Notes: generated from the sequence alone by a model not told the origin. A stretch of DNA of 64,000 nucleotides from an uncultured Eubacterium sp. (GCA_910577225.1 CAJTMV010000001.1:248001-312000), one strand, 5' to 3'. Positions 15,914 through 25,463 are shown, counted from the first letter of the stretch. Made by a program: numbers and translations.

Positions 15914-17560
15914 CTATGTTCTTACCCGAAACATACTTATCAGATTTTTCAAAAGCCTTGACTGCGAACTTAACTGCTCGCTCGTTGCCGCACTTTCCTC
16001 AGCGGTTGCAGAATTTGTCTGTACAACCTGTGAAATCTGGCTAATACGATCCTGCACCTGCGCAATATGATCTGCCTGCGTACGGGAAGCCTCTGCAATC
16101 GCATTTGTCGTTGTCACGATATCGCTGACACCCGATACTGCCGTTTCCAGCTGACTGGCTGTCTCACTGGCAATCCGTGATCCGTGCTCAACAGCTGTAA
16201 TCGATCGTTCGATCAGTTCAGAAGTCGTTCTTGACGCTTCTGCACTCTGTCCTGCCAGTTCGCGCACTTCTTCTGCCACAACCGCAAAGCCTTTGCCGGA
16301 TTCTCCGGCTCTGGCCGCTTCTACCGCCGCATTCAGAGCAAGTATATTCGTCTGGGAAGCAATCGTCTCGATCGTCTTAATAATCTTGCCGATTTCGTTG
16401 GAACTATCGCTAATCTCCTGCATGGCATGTATCATTTCCTGCATTTTCTGATTGCTTTCATACAGCTGCCCGCCGACATGATCGACCTTTTGTCTGGCCT
16501 GCTGCGTACTGGCTGCCGTTTCTTCTACCTGTCTGGAAATATTACGAACCGTTTCCTGGAGTTCCTCAACGGCGCCTGTCTGTTCCAGCGCTCCCTGACT
16601 CAGTGCCTGAGCTCCTTCCGCCATATTTCTGGAACCGCTGGAGACATGCTCCGAGCTTTCTACGATTTGTGACATGGTACTGTTCAGCCTGTCTAAAATC
16701 CCGTTTAAGGAATTTTGAATAGAAGTAAAATCGCCTACATAATCCTGCGTCGTTCCTGTCGTCAGATTTCCGTCCGAAATGGATTCCAGTATCGTGGAGA
16801 TCTCTCCGATATACCCTTTCAGACGACGAATCGTATTTTCAAAAATTTCCGCCAGCAGTCCGATTTCATCATGGGAACGAATGCCCGCGGTCAGCTCTTC
16901 ATTTTCTGCAAGTCCAAGTTTGCCCTGTTCCATCGTATGTGCCAGTCCGGTAAGCCTGGAAAGCGGACGCGTTACAATTCGGTGAACAAATATGGACAAC
17001 AGAACGATACTAACTGCCAGCATAATAAGTCCTGACACAACCGACGCCTTGACCGTATTATTGAGCTGTTCAAATGCGTTTTGTGTCGAAATTCCCGCAA
17101 AAATAAGTCCGTCGATCTGACCGTTTTCATCTTTCGTCGGTACATAAGAACAAAGATGCTTTACGCCAAACACAGATGCAATGCCCACATATGTCTGCCC
17201 CTGTTCCAGTACGACCTTCGCAATATCTTCAGACAGTTTTGTTCCTACGGCACGTTCTCCGTTCTGCTGAATAGTTGTGTATGCACGTTCATCCCCGTGA
17301 AAAATCGTAAACTCACAGCCCATTTCTTCCTTCAGCTCATCCAGCACAATCGTCTTGTCTTCCGGTCCTACATATTCATCCAGTTCATAAGCCAGCATAT
17401 TCGTACCGTTTATGCATTCTTTTCGCAGCATATCCATGGTCAGATTATAAAACATGGAAACACAGATACTGACTACCACAGCAATGCTAAGTATAAGCAG
17501 GCATCCTACAATAAGATTGATTTTATTACCAAGACGCCGTATTTTCTTTTTTTCTTTCAT
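15914..17560 (-). CDS. Methyl-accepting chemotaxis protein
   Basis: A 548-aa receptor. An N-terminal transmembrane helix (IVGCLLILSIAVVVSICVSMF) leads to an extracytoplasmic single-Cache-like domain of about 130 residues, then a second helix (VVSGLIMLAVSIVLLSIFV). A HAMP segment (RPLSRLTGLAHTMEQG) and a long helical signalling domain follow. The conserved hairpin tip includes IASQTNILALNAAVEAARAG and GFAVVAEEVRELA. It senses an unknown ligand and controls CheA, which is not in the window. It converges on cheC across a shared terminator. The C-terminus lacks an obvious CheR pentapeptide. Confidence 0.92.
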   Translation of the reverse strand: MKEKKKIRRLGNKINLIVGCLLILSIAVVVSICVSMFYNLTMDMLRKECINGTNMLAYELDEYVGPEDKTIVLDELKEEMGCEFTIFHGDERAYTTIQQNGERAVGTKLSEDIAKVVLEQGQTYVGIASVFGVKHLCSYVPTKDENGQIDGLIFAGISTQNAFEQLNNTVKASVVSGLIMLAVSIVLLSIFVHRIVTRPLSRLTGLAHTMEQGKLGLAENEELTAGIRSHDEIGLLAEIFENTIRRLKGYIGEISTILESISDGNLTTGTTQDYVGDFTSIQNSLNGILDRLNSTMSQIVESSEHVSSGSRNMAEGAQALSQGALEQTGAVEELQETVRNISRQVEETAASTQQARQKVDHVGGQLYESNQKMQEMIHAMQEISDSSNEIGKIIKTIETIASQTNILALNAAVEAARAGESGKGFAVVAEEVRELAGQSAEASRTTSELIERSITAVEHGSRIASETASQLETAVSGVSDIVTTTNAIAEASRTQADHIAQVQDRISQISQVVQTNSATAEESAATSEQLSSQSRLLKNLISMFRVRT

Positions 17561-17606
17561 TTCCTCTGCCCCATTATTTCAGATTTATGTATTTCGAATG
17601 AAACCT

Positions 17607-17643
17607 GTTAAGAGCAGATAAGTAAATCTTATCTGCCCTTAAC
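17607..17643 (-). terminator. Stem-loop after the LRR operon
   Basis: Minus strand: GTTAAGGGCAGATAAG pairs with CTTATCTGCTCTTAAC (16 bp, one mismatch, 5-nt loop). The following T-run is weak. It lies 20 nt beyond the stop of the 41-aa ORF. Confidence 0.65.
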
Positions 17644-17663
17644 CTGATTTCTGCCGATCGTTT

Positions 17664-17789
17664 CTAATCTTCCAATGACTCGTCATCCACTACCGCTGCC
17701 ACCGTACCGGCTACAGAAGCCGATACCGTAATCACTACTGTGATAATCACCAGCAGCAGGATCAGTCCGAGAAATATGATAATGCCCAT
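17664..17789 (-). CDS. Small single-span membrane protein (41 aa)
   Basis: A 41-aa product with one long hydrophobic helix (IIIFLGLILLLVIITVVITV) and a short acidic C-terminus (VVDDESLED). GGAGG lies 9 nt before ATG 17789. It is 30 nt downstream of the second LRR gene on the same strand and is followed by a stem-loop, so it is probably the last gene of that operon. No family is recognisable. The strong ribosome site and coherent membrane profile support a real microprotein. Confidence 0.62.
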   Translation of the reverse strand: MGIIIFLGLILLLVIITVVITVSASVAGTVAAVVDDESLED

Positions 17790-17819
17790 TTTGTCATCCT
17801 CCGATGCTTTTTATTTCAT

Positions 17820-19766
17820 TCAGGGTTTTTTTACAACCTTTGCTTTGCTGCTCATACCGCCATCCAAAAGCAGCGAACGATAGGAAGCAATCAGCCCTCT
17901 TGTCGGAACGTATACCTTTAACGATGTCTTTGTCTTTTTGAATGCGTAGTTACTGATATTTACCAGGTTTTTGGAATTGATGACGACCTTTTCCAGTTTG
18001 GAACAATTATAAAATGCGTAATGTTCAATCGAACGAAGTTTTGTTCCAAGCGTAATCTTTTTCAAATACCGGTTGCCGCGAAACGCATTGGCACTGATAC
18101 ACGTCACGTCATAGGTGCGTCCGTCAAAAGAAACGGTATTTGGAACGGTCAGATTCGTAACCGATTTGTCCACCAGACTCATGACACGAACCCTTTTATC
18201 CGTAATACTGGATATTTTATAAACAATATTTCCAATCGTAATCTGATCGCCCTTTTTGTAATTCGTTTCTGTCGGAGTGTCCACATCTTCGGTCATCGAC
18301 ACCAGCCATACCGCATCTACCGTAAGATCGGAATTTACCCGCTTATAATTTTCCGTAGACCAGGTCAGCTTGTAGCCTTTTTTCCGCCAGTTCGGCGCAG
18401 CCGCTTCCGTTCCTTCTTCCACGCCCTGTACGACAGATTCTTTATTTTCAGACGGATCGCGGAACGTAACCGTATACAATTTTTTCCATACGGTATTAAT
18501 CGTGCGGTTCGAAGTAATTACGGTTCCGGAATTAAAATCGTCCGTCCAGCGCAGTACATATCCGGCGCGTTCCCAGCCGACCGGAGGATCCACCGTTTCG
18601 CCGCTCATTACTTTTTTTTCTATCGTCTGTCTTGTTTCGGTATTATAAAACTTAACGATACATTCCACACTTCGCGTAATATTATTTGTAATCGCATATC
18701 GTTCCGCTGTACTGCCTCCGGAACAGATAATGCACAGACCGCTGCTGCAGTTACGAAATACTTCGGCGCCGATACTCGTTACCGAATTCGGTATTGTGAC
18801 ATTGCCAAGGCCGATACAGTCATAAAACGCCTTGTCGCCAATCGTACGTACCGTATCCGGAATCGTAATGGATGAAAGTCCTGCGCAGCCGTAAAACGCC
18901 TGATTCCGAATCTGGGTTACAAAATCCGGAAAATCCGTCAGTATCCCGGACTGGGTGCCGGCCGGACATACCAGCAATACGTTGCTCCGATTGCTTTCCC
19001 TGTAAAACAGCATTCCGTTGTGTACAAAAAATAAGGCGTTGTCACGAATCTTTAAGCCGCTGCCAAGACCGTCCAGTGAACCGCAGTTTGCAAAGGCTCC
19101 GCCTTCCACCCATGTCACGGTCGGTCCGATTTCCACGCTGTTTAAGTTGCTGCAGTTCATAAACGCTTCGTTCTGGATCGTCTGTACGCCGCCCATTCCC
19201 TGTATTTTTTCTCCGAGCGTAATACCTGTCAGAGAGCTGCATCCATAAAATGCACGATGCTCGATTTCTTCTACGGCCAGATATCCGGTAGATGGGCTAA
19301 ATACATCAGATCCTTCTTTGTCTGAAACCGTCTGAATCGACGCCAGGTTCGTACAATTGCAAAATGCCTCCTGTCCGATATACGTAATGGTATCCGGCAG
19401 TATAAGACTTGTCAGCGAGGTGCTGCCGTTAAATACGCCCCGCAGAATACCTGCCACTCTGACGTTGATAATCGTATCGTCCGGATCGTCTTTGTTCTTC
19501 TTATACGGGATGGTAGACGGGATCCGCAGCTCTCCGTCTTTAATTGCCGCGGACCGGTAGCTTTCCACATTCGCAATAAACCCGTTGCCCAGATCGTCGT
19601 TGCTTCCGGTAAACGTATACGTAAGATAACTGTCTTCAGGCGTATAACTGCCTTCCGGAATATTGGCCGCCTTCGCCTGACCTGCCCGCATTGTCAGACA
19701 GATCAGAAACGTCGCTGCCAGTAACAGCCCGGCATGCCAGCGTTTCATTTTTTTCAAATTTTCCAT
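17820..19766 (-). CDS. Secreted LRR_5 (BspA-like) surface protein
   Basis: A 648-aa protein with a signal peptide (KRWHAGLLLAATFLICLTMRAGQAKA). LRR_5 repeats of the form LTSLILPDTITYIGQEAFCNC cover residues about 110-360. Two Listeria-Bacteroides type repeats follow (GYVLRWTDDFNSGTVITSNR and GYKLTWSTENYKRVNSDLTV). The C-terminal module of about 150 residues ends in KKVVINSKNL-like LRRs and VYVPTRGLIASYRS. There is no LPXTG motif or transmembrane tail. It probably sits outside the cell and binds a protein or glycan. GGAGGAG precedes the start; the upstream LRR gene ends 18 nt earlier. Confidence 0.87.
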   Translation of the reverse strand: MENLKKMKRWHAGLLLAATFLICLTMRAGQAKAANIPEGSYTPEDSYLTYTFTGSNDDLGNGFIANVESYRSAAIKDGELRIPSTIPYKKNKDDPDDTIINVRVAGILRGVFNGSTSLTSLILPDTITYIGQEAFCNCTNLASIQTVSDKEGSDVFSPSTGYLAVEEIEHRAFYGCSSLTGITLGEKIQGMGGVQTIQNEAFMNCSNLNSVEIGPTVTWVEGGAFANCGSLDGLGSGLKIRDNALFFVHNGMLFYRESNRSNVLLVCPAGTQSGILTDFPDFVTQIRNQAFYGCAGLSSITIPDTVRTIGDKAFYDCIGLGNVTIPNSVTSIGAEVFRNCSSGLCIICSGGSTAERYAITNNITRSVECIVKFYNTETRQTIEKKVMSGETVDPPVGWERAGYVLRWTDDFNSGTVITSNRTINTVWKKLYTVTFRDPSENKESVVQGVEEGTEAAAPNWRKKGYKLTWSTENYKRVNSDLTVDAVWLVSMTEDVDTPTETNYKKGDQITIGNIVYKISSITDKRVRVMSLVDKSVTNLTVPNTVSFDGRTYDVTCISANAFRGNRYLKKITLGTKLRSIEHYAFYNCSKLEKVVINSKNLVNISNYAFKKTKTSLKVYVPTRGLIASYRSLLLDGGMSSKAKVVKKP

Positions 19767-19784
19767 CTTACTCTCCTCCAGTCT

Positions 19785-21851
19785 TTACAGACGCTTTACG
19801 TTCGGCTTTTTCACGCCGGCGTTTTTCAGCATCGATTTGTATTTATCTATTTTTGAATTGTAAGTATAGAACTTTGCTTTTGAATGAATCTTGGCAAATG
19901 CCTTGTTATTCATCTTAATAATATTTTTGCTCTTTAGCTTAATCTTTTTTAATTTTTTACAATTATAGAACGCTTTTGCACTGATGCTCTTCATATTTTT
20001 GCTGATGATCACGCTGGAAACGCTTTTATTTCCGTTCAGCGCGTTGGAAGAGATCAGCGTCACACGATATTGTACGCCGCCCGCGGATACTGTCTCCGGA
20101 ATCACGACACTGCTGACGTTCGCATTTGCCAGACCGATAAATTTGACCGTCGGATTCGCAGGATTGGAAGAACTTACTTTATAGAGATTGTTCCCCTTAA
20201 CCACATCGGTACCTTTTGCCGCCGGCTTTACCGCCTGATCGCCAAGCGTGCCTCCGGTAATGTTGCTGCGCCAGACTGCATGTACCGTCATATTCTCCGT
20301 CACATAATCCGTCAGGTCTTTATCCCAGGATAACGTAAACCCGGACATCTTCCATGCAGGAGGTACTACGATCTCTCCGTCGTCCACTTTTACCACTTCT
20401 GTAATGCCGTTATAACCGTCTACAAATGTCACATCGAACTGTTTGTTCCATACCTGGTATACGCGCGTATCCTGCTTAATCGCTGTATAACTGCCGCTCC
20501 AGCTCATCCGGTAGCCGTCTCTGCCTTCTACATTCGGCGGTACCGCGTCTTTTCCTTCCACGACTTCCTGCGCGGAAATCAGATTCGAGTAGGAAGAATT
20601 GGTATAGAAGCTCACCGTATACGTACGTTCTGCAGTCAGACCGTTTGACGCCGCATAAACGGCTGCCTGAGAACCGTTGTGACACAATACGGTGACTTTT
20701 GTTCCAGTAAATACGCCGCTTCCAATCGAAGTCGTACGCATCGGAATCGTAATCTCATGCAGCTGCTCGCAATTGGCAAACGCCTGATCTCCAAGCGTCG
20801 TCACATTTCCCGGCACGACAAAATCGGTCAGAGACTTACAGCCCTGGAACGCCCGGTTTCCAATAATTTTCATTGCGTCTGACATATGAACGGCCGCCAG
20901 CGACTCGCATCCCTGAAACGTCCCCGGCTGAATCGTCGTTACTCCTTCCGGAACTGTCACTTCCGCCAGCGCGCTGTCTCCTTTAAACGCTTCTGTGCCA
21001 AGCGATGTCAGTCCGACCGGCAGTAAGATTTTTTTCAGCTTTTTACATTCCGCAAACGCGCTGTCTCCGATTTTCTTTACCGTTTCCGGAATCGTAATCG
21101 TCTCCAGTGTCGGCGCTCCCCAGAACGCTCCGTCTGCAATTTCCGTCAGCGTAAAAGAAACCGCATCCGGCACCTTGTATTCCGCCGCGGTATTTGCAAG
21201 CGGATACTGCACAAGCGTATACAATCCGGTTCCCGCCCCAGCGGTATAATAATACAGCGCATTATCGATCACTTTATATCTCTGGTTCCCGTCTCCGACC
21301 TTGATACTGTTTAACGCCACACAGTCCGTAAACGCGTATTTGCCGATAGACGTCGTAGTCGACGCAATTTCTACTGTCGTCAGATCGTGGCAGGCGAAAA
21401 ACGCTCTGTCTCCGATCGTACGTATACCAAATATTTTTCCGTCTTTATTTGTACCGCCTGACATAATTAACTTTTCAATACCGAGATTTCCGCTAAATGC
21501 ACTGTCCGCAATTGCCGTAACCGCATATTCCGTCGAATTTTCGTCCGGCTTTGCCGAACCGTTTCCGCCGGATGTATCGCCGCCAGTCGGACGCGTTACA
21601 ATAATTTTGGTCGGTATCGCCAGCTCTTTCATACTTCCGCCATATCCGGTAATCGTAGCTTCCTTACCTGTGATACGAAATGTAAAGCCGCCCGCTGTCG
21701 TCCTGCCATCTGTTGAAGTATCTTCCACCTCACTGCCGCTTTTCGAATTCTGCGCAGCCATTACGAACCGCGCCTCTTCATATGGTATTGTAACAGCCGA
21801 GGTAAGCGTTACCGCCGCTGCAAGCGCAGCTGCCCATATCCTTTTGTTCAT
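19785..21851 (-). CDS. Secreted LRR_5 (BspA-like) surface protein
   Basis: A 688-aa paralogue of the downstream gene. It has a signal peptide (RIWAAALAAAVTLTSAVTIPY) and LRR_5 repeats between residues about 140 and 400, for example KTLETITIPETVKKIGDSAF-type units. It also has two Listeria-Bacteroides type repeats (DGYRMSWSGSYTAIKQDTRV and SGFTLSWDKDLTDYVTENMT) and the same C-terminal module (KGNNLYKVSS ... FYNCKKLKKIKLKSKNI). No sorting signal is visible. GGGGGA precedes the start. As the first gene of the operon it sets expression of both LRR proteins and the 41-aa protein. Confidence 0.87.
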   Translation of the reverse strand: MNKRIWAAALAAAVTLTSAVTIPYEEARFVMAAQNSKSGSEVEDTSTDGRTTAGGFTFRITGKEATITGYGGSMKELAIPTKIIVTRPTGGDTSGGNGSAKPDENSTEYAVTAIADSAFSGNLGIEKLIMSGGTNKDGKIFGIRTIGDRAFFACHDLTTVEIASTTTSIGKYAFTDCVALNSIKVGDGNQRYKVIDNALYYYTAGAGTGLYTLVQYPLANTAAEYKVPDAVSFTLTEIADGAFWGAPTLETITIPETVKKIGDSAFAECKKLKKILLPVGLTSLGTEAFKGDSALAEVTVPEGVTTIQPGTFQGCESLAAVHMSDAMKIIGNRAFQGCKSLTDFVVPGNVTTLGDQAFANCEQLHEITIPMRTTSIGSGVFTGTKVTVLCHNGSQAAVYAASNGLTAERTYTVSFYTNSSYSNLISAQEVVEGKDAVPPNVEGRDGYRMSWSGSYTAIKQDTRVYQVWNKQFDVTFVDGYNGITEVVKVDDGEIVVPPAWKMSGFTLSWDKDLTDYVTENMTVHAVWRSNITGGTLGDQAVKPAAKGTDVVKGNNLYKVSSSNPANPTVKFIGLANANVSSVVIPETVSAGGVQYRVTLISSNALNGNKSVSSVIISKNMKSISAKAFYNCKKLKKIKLKSKNIIKMNNKAFAKIHSKAKFYTYNSKIDKYKSMLKNAGVKKPNVKRL

Positions 21852-21920
21852 TTCAGTCCCCCTGTATTCTGCTTATCGCATTTTCTGTTTCGGATTTGGA
21901 AATTTCAGCTTTCCGATCCG

Positions 21921-21948
21921 CAAAATCTGCAACTGTTTACAGATTTTG
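21921..21948. repeat. Stem-loop between the FliD-like gene and the LRR operon
   Basis: CAAAATCTG and CAGATTTTG form a 9-bp stem with a 10-nt loop. It lies about 100 nt past the stop of the FliD-like gene and 70 nt before the LRR operon. No T-run follows on the minus strand, so terminator function is uncertain. Confidence 0.45.
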
Positions 21949-22046
21949 TCTGAACTATAACAATTATATACTATCTTCCCATATTCTTCAACCAAAAACG
22001 TATGGAAACAACAGGTAAAATATGGATCAAAACCCTGCGGCAGCAA

Positions 22047-22664
22047 TTACAACAGACAGTCGATATGATTTCCTGTAAAACGAACGACCGGCTGCTGTGC
22101 CAAAGCGGCAGCCGTACCCGCGGACGACTGACCTGCCGACGATTGTTTTGCCCGTTCGTTCGGACCCGGAAGATTCAGATTCTTTCTGTAAAACAGGCGA
22201 TACGTCTGTTTCATCTGCTTTTCAGTCATCTTTCCATAATCGGCATCTTTGGAAAACAGCTGGCTGACGCTGTATCTGCTCGTATCCTGCAGCGCCTTTT
22301 TATCCACTTTCAGCTGTCCGCTGCTCTGGATTTTAATACCGATCTCTTCCAGCTCCAGAGCATATTCCTTTGTCATTTTTTTCATTTTGGAAAGATGACG
22401 GCTGACCTCGCTGTCATCCAGCCCTTTTGCCGAATCGATATAATTGTTATACGTACTGACAAACGCCTGTACCTTATTCATCAGTTCCCCGCCTTCGCCT
22501 GTATCATAATCATAATCGCCCAGATCTCTGACTGCACGCTGAACCGCCCTGAGATCCGCCGGAAGCAGATTGCGGGACTTTTGTCCGTATCTTCCATTTT
22601 CCGTCGCACCAAATACATTTCCCTTATAATATTGCTTCATATAATTCGAAACTGTCAGACTCAT
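22047..22664 (-). CDS. Hypothetical protein resembling the C-terminal region of flagellar cap FliD
   Basis: The product has 205 aa and no signal peptide or membrane segment. The central part (VQAFVSTYNNYIDS ... LEEIGIKIQSSGQLKVDKKAL ... VSQLF) follows the pattern of the FliD C-terminal domain: YN.x.D, IGI...G.L.VD...L, then V..LF. The remaining filament domains of FliD are absent, and no flagellar genes are nearby. ATG 22664 is preferred to 22670 because AGGAGG then has an 8-nt spacer. It may be a diverged, repurposed homologue. The assignment rests on pattern only. Confidence 0.55.
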   Translation of the reverse strand: MSLTVSNYMKQYYKGNVFGATENGRYGQKSRNLLPADLRAVQRAVRDLGDYDYDTGEGGELMNKVQAFVSTYNNYIDSAKGLDDSEVSRHLSKMKKMTKEYALELEEIGIKIQSSGQLKVDKKALQDTSRYSVSQLFSKDADYGKMTEKQMKQTYRLFYRKNLNLPGPNERAKQSSAGQSSAGTAAALAQQPVVRFTGNHIDCLL

Positions 22665-22868
22665 ATCCATTTCCTCCTGTCTGCTATTTATAATAACCGT
22701 AGAGATAGCCTTTAGTATATATTTCGTCCATTTCTTATATTTTCATAAGAGAATTCTGACATTCGGCAGGCAATTTTTCTCCTGACGCCGCGTCCGCCGG
22801 ATTCTGATCCTGTATAGAAAAGAACCGTATCACTTTTTGATTAGAATTTCATGAAGGCGGATCTGCAT

Positions 22869-23591
22869 TTATAATACTTTGGATAAAAACTCCTGCGTTC
22901 TCGCATGCTTCGGATGATCAAATACCTGTTCAGGCGTTCCCTGCTCCAGGATCTGACCCTGATCCACAAAAAATATGCGGGTTGCCACTTCTCTTGCAAA
23001 TCCCATCTCATGCGTCACAACCGCCATCGTCATACCGTCGTCCGCCAGTCCCTTCATTACTTCCAGCACTTCTCCTACCATTTCCGGATCCAGAGCGGAA
23101 GTCGGCTCGTCGAACAGCATCATCTTTGGCTTAAGCGCAAGCGAACGCACAATTGCAATACGCTGCTTTTGTCCGCCAGACAGCTGTCCCGGATATGCGT
23201 CTGCTTTTTCCGACAGATTGACAATTTTAAGCAGACGAAGCGCTTCGTCACGTGCCTGCTCTGCTCCCATCAGTTTTAGCTGTATCGGCGCCAGCGTAAT
23301 ATTATCCATAATGGACAGATGCGGAAACAGATTAAAGTGCTGAAACACCATACCCATCTGCTGACGAATCTTATTAATATCCACGCCTTTCCCCATAATA
23401 TCTGTCCCGTCAAATATAATCTGTCCGCTCGTCGGCTGCTCCAGCAGATTCAGACAGCGCAGAAAGGTGGATTTTCCGGAACCGGAAGGCCCGATAATTG
23501 CAATCTTTTCCCCGGCCTCTATATTTTCTGTAATATCATTCAGTACCAGATGCGTTCCAAATTTTTTTGTAAGGTGTTTAACGGCGATCAC
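22869..23591 (-). CDS. Polar amino acid ABC transporter, ATP-binding protein (GlnQ type)
   Basis: A 240-aa ATPase with Walker A GPSGSGKST, the Q-loop region MVFQHFNLFPH, signature LSGGQKQR, Walker B MMLFDEPTS and H-loop VTHEM. The FNLFPHLSIMDN region is typical of the polar amino acid uptake family (GlnQ/HisP/ArtP). It energises import through the permease whose gene overlaps it by 14 bp upstream. Last gene of the three-gene operon. The substrate (glutamine, cystine, arginine or similar) cannot be told from the sequence. Confidence 0.94.
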   Translation of the reverse strand: MIAVKHLTKKFGTHLVLNDITENIEAGEKIAIIGPSGSGKSTFLRCLNLLEQPTSGQIIFDGTDIMGKGVDINKIRQQMGMVFQHFNLFPHLSIMDNITLAPIQLKLMGAEQARDEALRLLKIVNLSEKADAYPGQLSGGQKQRIAIVRSLALKPKMMLFDEPTSALDPEMVGEVLEVMKGLADDGMTMAVVTHEMGFAREVATRIFFVDQGQILEQGTPEQVFDHPKHARTQEFLSKVL

Positions 23592-24297
23592 TTTCCCTCA
23601 GTCTCCTTTCTACAATTCCCATAATCCAGGTAAAGAACATTACGACTGCCAGATAAACGGCAGCTGCAGCCAGCAGAGGTACCAGCTGATCATAAGTAAC
23701 GCCTCCGACAATTTCCGCTCCTCTTGTCAGATCGTTCAGTCCGATGGTTCCACTGATGGACGTTTCCTTTAACAGCGTAATAATCTCGTTAATTAATGCC
23801 GGCAGCGCATTTTTAAACGCCTGAGGCAGAATAATCCTGCGCATGGTCACCGTATAGCTAAGACCGAGAGAACGTCCGGCTTCCATCTGTCCCTGGTCGA
23901 TCGACATAATTCCGGAGCGGAAGATCTCGGCCAGATATGCGCCCGAATTAATGCCGAACGCGATGATTGCCGCCATTACCTTGCTGTCCAGATTTTGCAA
24001 AAAGAAAAAATAAAATAACAGCAGCTGTACGAGTGTAGGCGTCCCGCGAATAACTGTCAGATACAGCCTTGCAATTGTATTCAGCAGCCAGAACACAATT
24101 CTGGCCGGCATATTCAGCTCTTCCTGTTTGATCTGATCGTGGGACGAACGGATAATCGACACGACGATGCCGATCACCAGTCCGAGCAAAAGCGCTCCTG
24201 CCGTAACCTGCAGCGTAATAAGCAGACCGTCGGTAAAGTAGCGCCAGCGGTCGTCCGTAATAAAAAATCTGTCAATGATTTCTTTTAAATATTCCAT
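23578..24297 (-). CDS. Polar amino acid ABC transporter, permease
   Basis: A 239-aa membrane protein of the HisMQ family with five or so spans, beginning at GLLITLQVTAGALLLGLVIGI. The EAA loop is visible as QMEAGRSLGLSYTVTMRRIILPQAFKNALPALINE. It forms the transport channel, probably as a homodimer because only one permease gene is present. It overlaps the ATPase gene and follows the binding-protein gene after a 90-nt gap that contains a stem-loop. Full length for the family. Confidence 0.93.
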   Translation of the reverse strand: MEYLKEIIDRFFITDDRWRYFTDGLLITLQVTAGALLLGLVIGIVVSIIRSSHDQIKQEELNMPARIVFWLLNTIARLYLTVIRGTPTLVQLLLFYFFFLQNLDSKVMAAIIAFGINSGAYLAEIFRSGIMSIDQGQMEAGRSLGLSYTVTMRRIILPQAFKNALPALINEIITLLKETSISGTIGLNDLTRGAEIVGGVTYDQLVPLLAAAAVYLAVVMFFTWIMGIVERRLRESDRR

Positions 24298-24346
24298 CCG
24301 GCTCTTTACTCCTCTTTTCTAATATGTATATGCCTGAATAAAACCA

Positions 24347-24374
24347 GAAAAAGAGGGCGGTAAATATGCCCTCT
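24347..24374 (-). terminator. Partial terminator between binding protein and permease genes
   Basis: Minus strand: AGAGGGC, a 9-nt loop, GCCCTCT, then TTTTT. It sits inside the ABC operon. In such operons an intercistronic hairpin often lowers downstream expression relative to the binding protein; that role is inferred here. Confidence 0.7.
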
Positions 24375-24386
24375 GTTTCCAATCGA

Positions 24387-25301
24387 TTATTCTGATACAA
24401 TATATTTATCAATAATTGACTGAATCGTTCCATCTTCTTTCAGACTGACAAGCGCGTCGTTTACTGCTTTTACAAGCGCATCATTGCCTTTTGCAATCGC
24501 TGCGGCATAATCTTCCACTGCGTATTCTGTTTCCAGCAGTTTCAGTCCATCCGTACTCTTTACAAAAGAAAGCGCCGGCTGATTATCGATAATTACCGCG
24601 TCAACTTTCCCCTGTTTTAATGCCATAACCGCATCTGCGCCTTTGTTATAAGCCTCTACATTTTCCTCACCGAAATCTTCTTTTGCATAGATATCGCCTG
24701 TGGTTGACAGCTGTACGCCGATCTTTTTGCCAGTCAGATCCTCGATGCTCTGAATATCCGAATCTTCCGGAACAATGACTGCCTGAATGCCAGTTGCATA
24801 AGAATCAGAAAAATTCACTGCTTCTTTCCGCTCGTCTGTCACAGTCATACCAGCCAGACCAATATCTGCCTTGCCCTGTGTTACCGCGATAATAATGGAA
24901 TTAAATTCCATATCTTCGATTTTTAATTCCAGACCCAGCTTGTCCGCGATCGCTTCGGCGATCTCTACATCGATACCGACGATCTCGCTGCCTTCATAAT
25001 ACTCATACGGCGGAAACGTAGCGTTCGTAGCCATTGTCAGCACGCCTTCTTTTACAGTCTGTAATTGAGTGGCAGCTGCATCTGTCCCGTCGTCTGCTTT
25101 TGTATCTGCTGCAGACGCGCTGTCATCCGCTTTTGTATCCCCGGATGCGTCGTCTTTCTGCTCTGCGTCATCTGCCTTTGTAATCTGCGCATTTACATCC
25201 GTACCGGTCGACGCATTGCCATCATCTGCCGCGCTGCCGCATCCCATCAGCATTGCCGCAGTTAATGTACATGTTACTAATGCTGCTATTAATTTTTTCA
25301 T
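24387..25301 (-). CDS. Amino acid ABC transporter, substrate-binding lipoprotein
   Basis: A 304-aa protein. The lipoprotein signal is KLIAALVTCTLTAAMLMGC, with the lipidated Cys about 20 residues from the start. A low-complexity linker of about 60 residues rich in Asp, Ala, Thr and Lys follows. The SBP_bac_3 fold begins at LTMATNATFPPYEYYEGSEI and includes FNSIIIAVTQGKADIGLAGM and GKKIGVQLSTTGD. ATG 25301 is chosen for the AAAGGAGG just upstream; the frame opens 123 nt earlier but without a ribosome site. It captures an amino acid outside the membrane and delivers it to the permease encoded next. Confidence 0.93.
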   Translation of the reverse strand: MKKLIAALVTCTLTAAMLMGCGSAADDGNASTGTDVNAQITKADDAEQKDDASGDTKADDSASAADTKADDGTDAAATQLQTVKEGVLTMATNATFPPYEYYEGSEIVGIDVEIAEAIADKLGLELKIEDMEFNSIIIAVTQGKADIGLAGMTVTDERKEAVNFSDSYATGIQAVIVPEDSDIQSIEDLTGKKIGVQLSTTGDIYAKEDFGEENVEAYNKGADAVMALKQGKVDAVIIDNQPALSFVKSTDGLKLLETEYAVEDYAAAIAKGNDALVKAVNDALVSLKEDGTIQSIIDKYIVSE

Positions 25302-25425
25302 TTTATCCTCCTTTTGCGGTCTGTCCGCACCAATATCGTTGCCATTATACCTAAAAACTGAAAAAAATGCAATCATAAATATGCAAAAACGAGCGACTTT
25401 ATAATCGAAATATACATAAATCATG

Positions 25426-25459
25426 AAAAAATCCCCGGCAAAATTGCCGCGGGATTTTT
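25426..25459 (-). terminator. Terminator of the hybrid histidine kinase unit
   Basis: Minus strand: AAAAATCCCGCGGCAA, short loop, TTGCCGGGGATTTTTT. It lies 4 nt after the kinase stop and upstream of the ABC operon, and ends in a T-run. Confidence 0.82.
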
Positions 25460-25463
25460 CGAT

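Noticed and set aside
18021..18875. 284-codon plus-strand frame opposite the LRR gene
   Set aside because: Mirror of the repeated LRR coding strand with Arg/Phe/Ile-rich composition.
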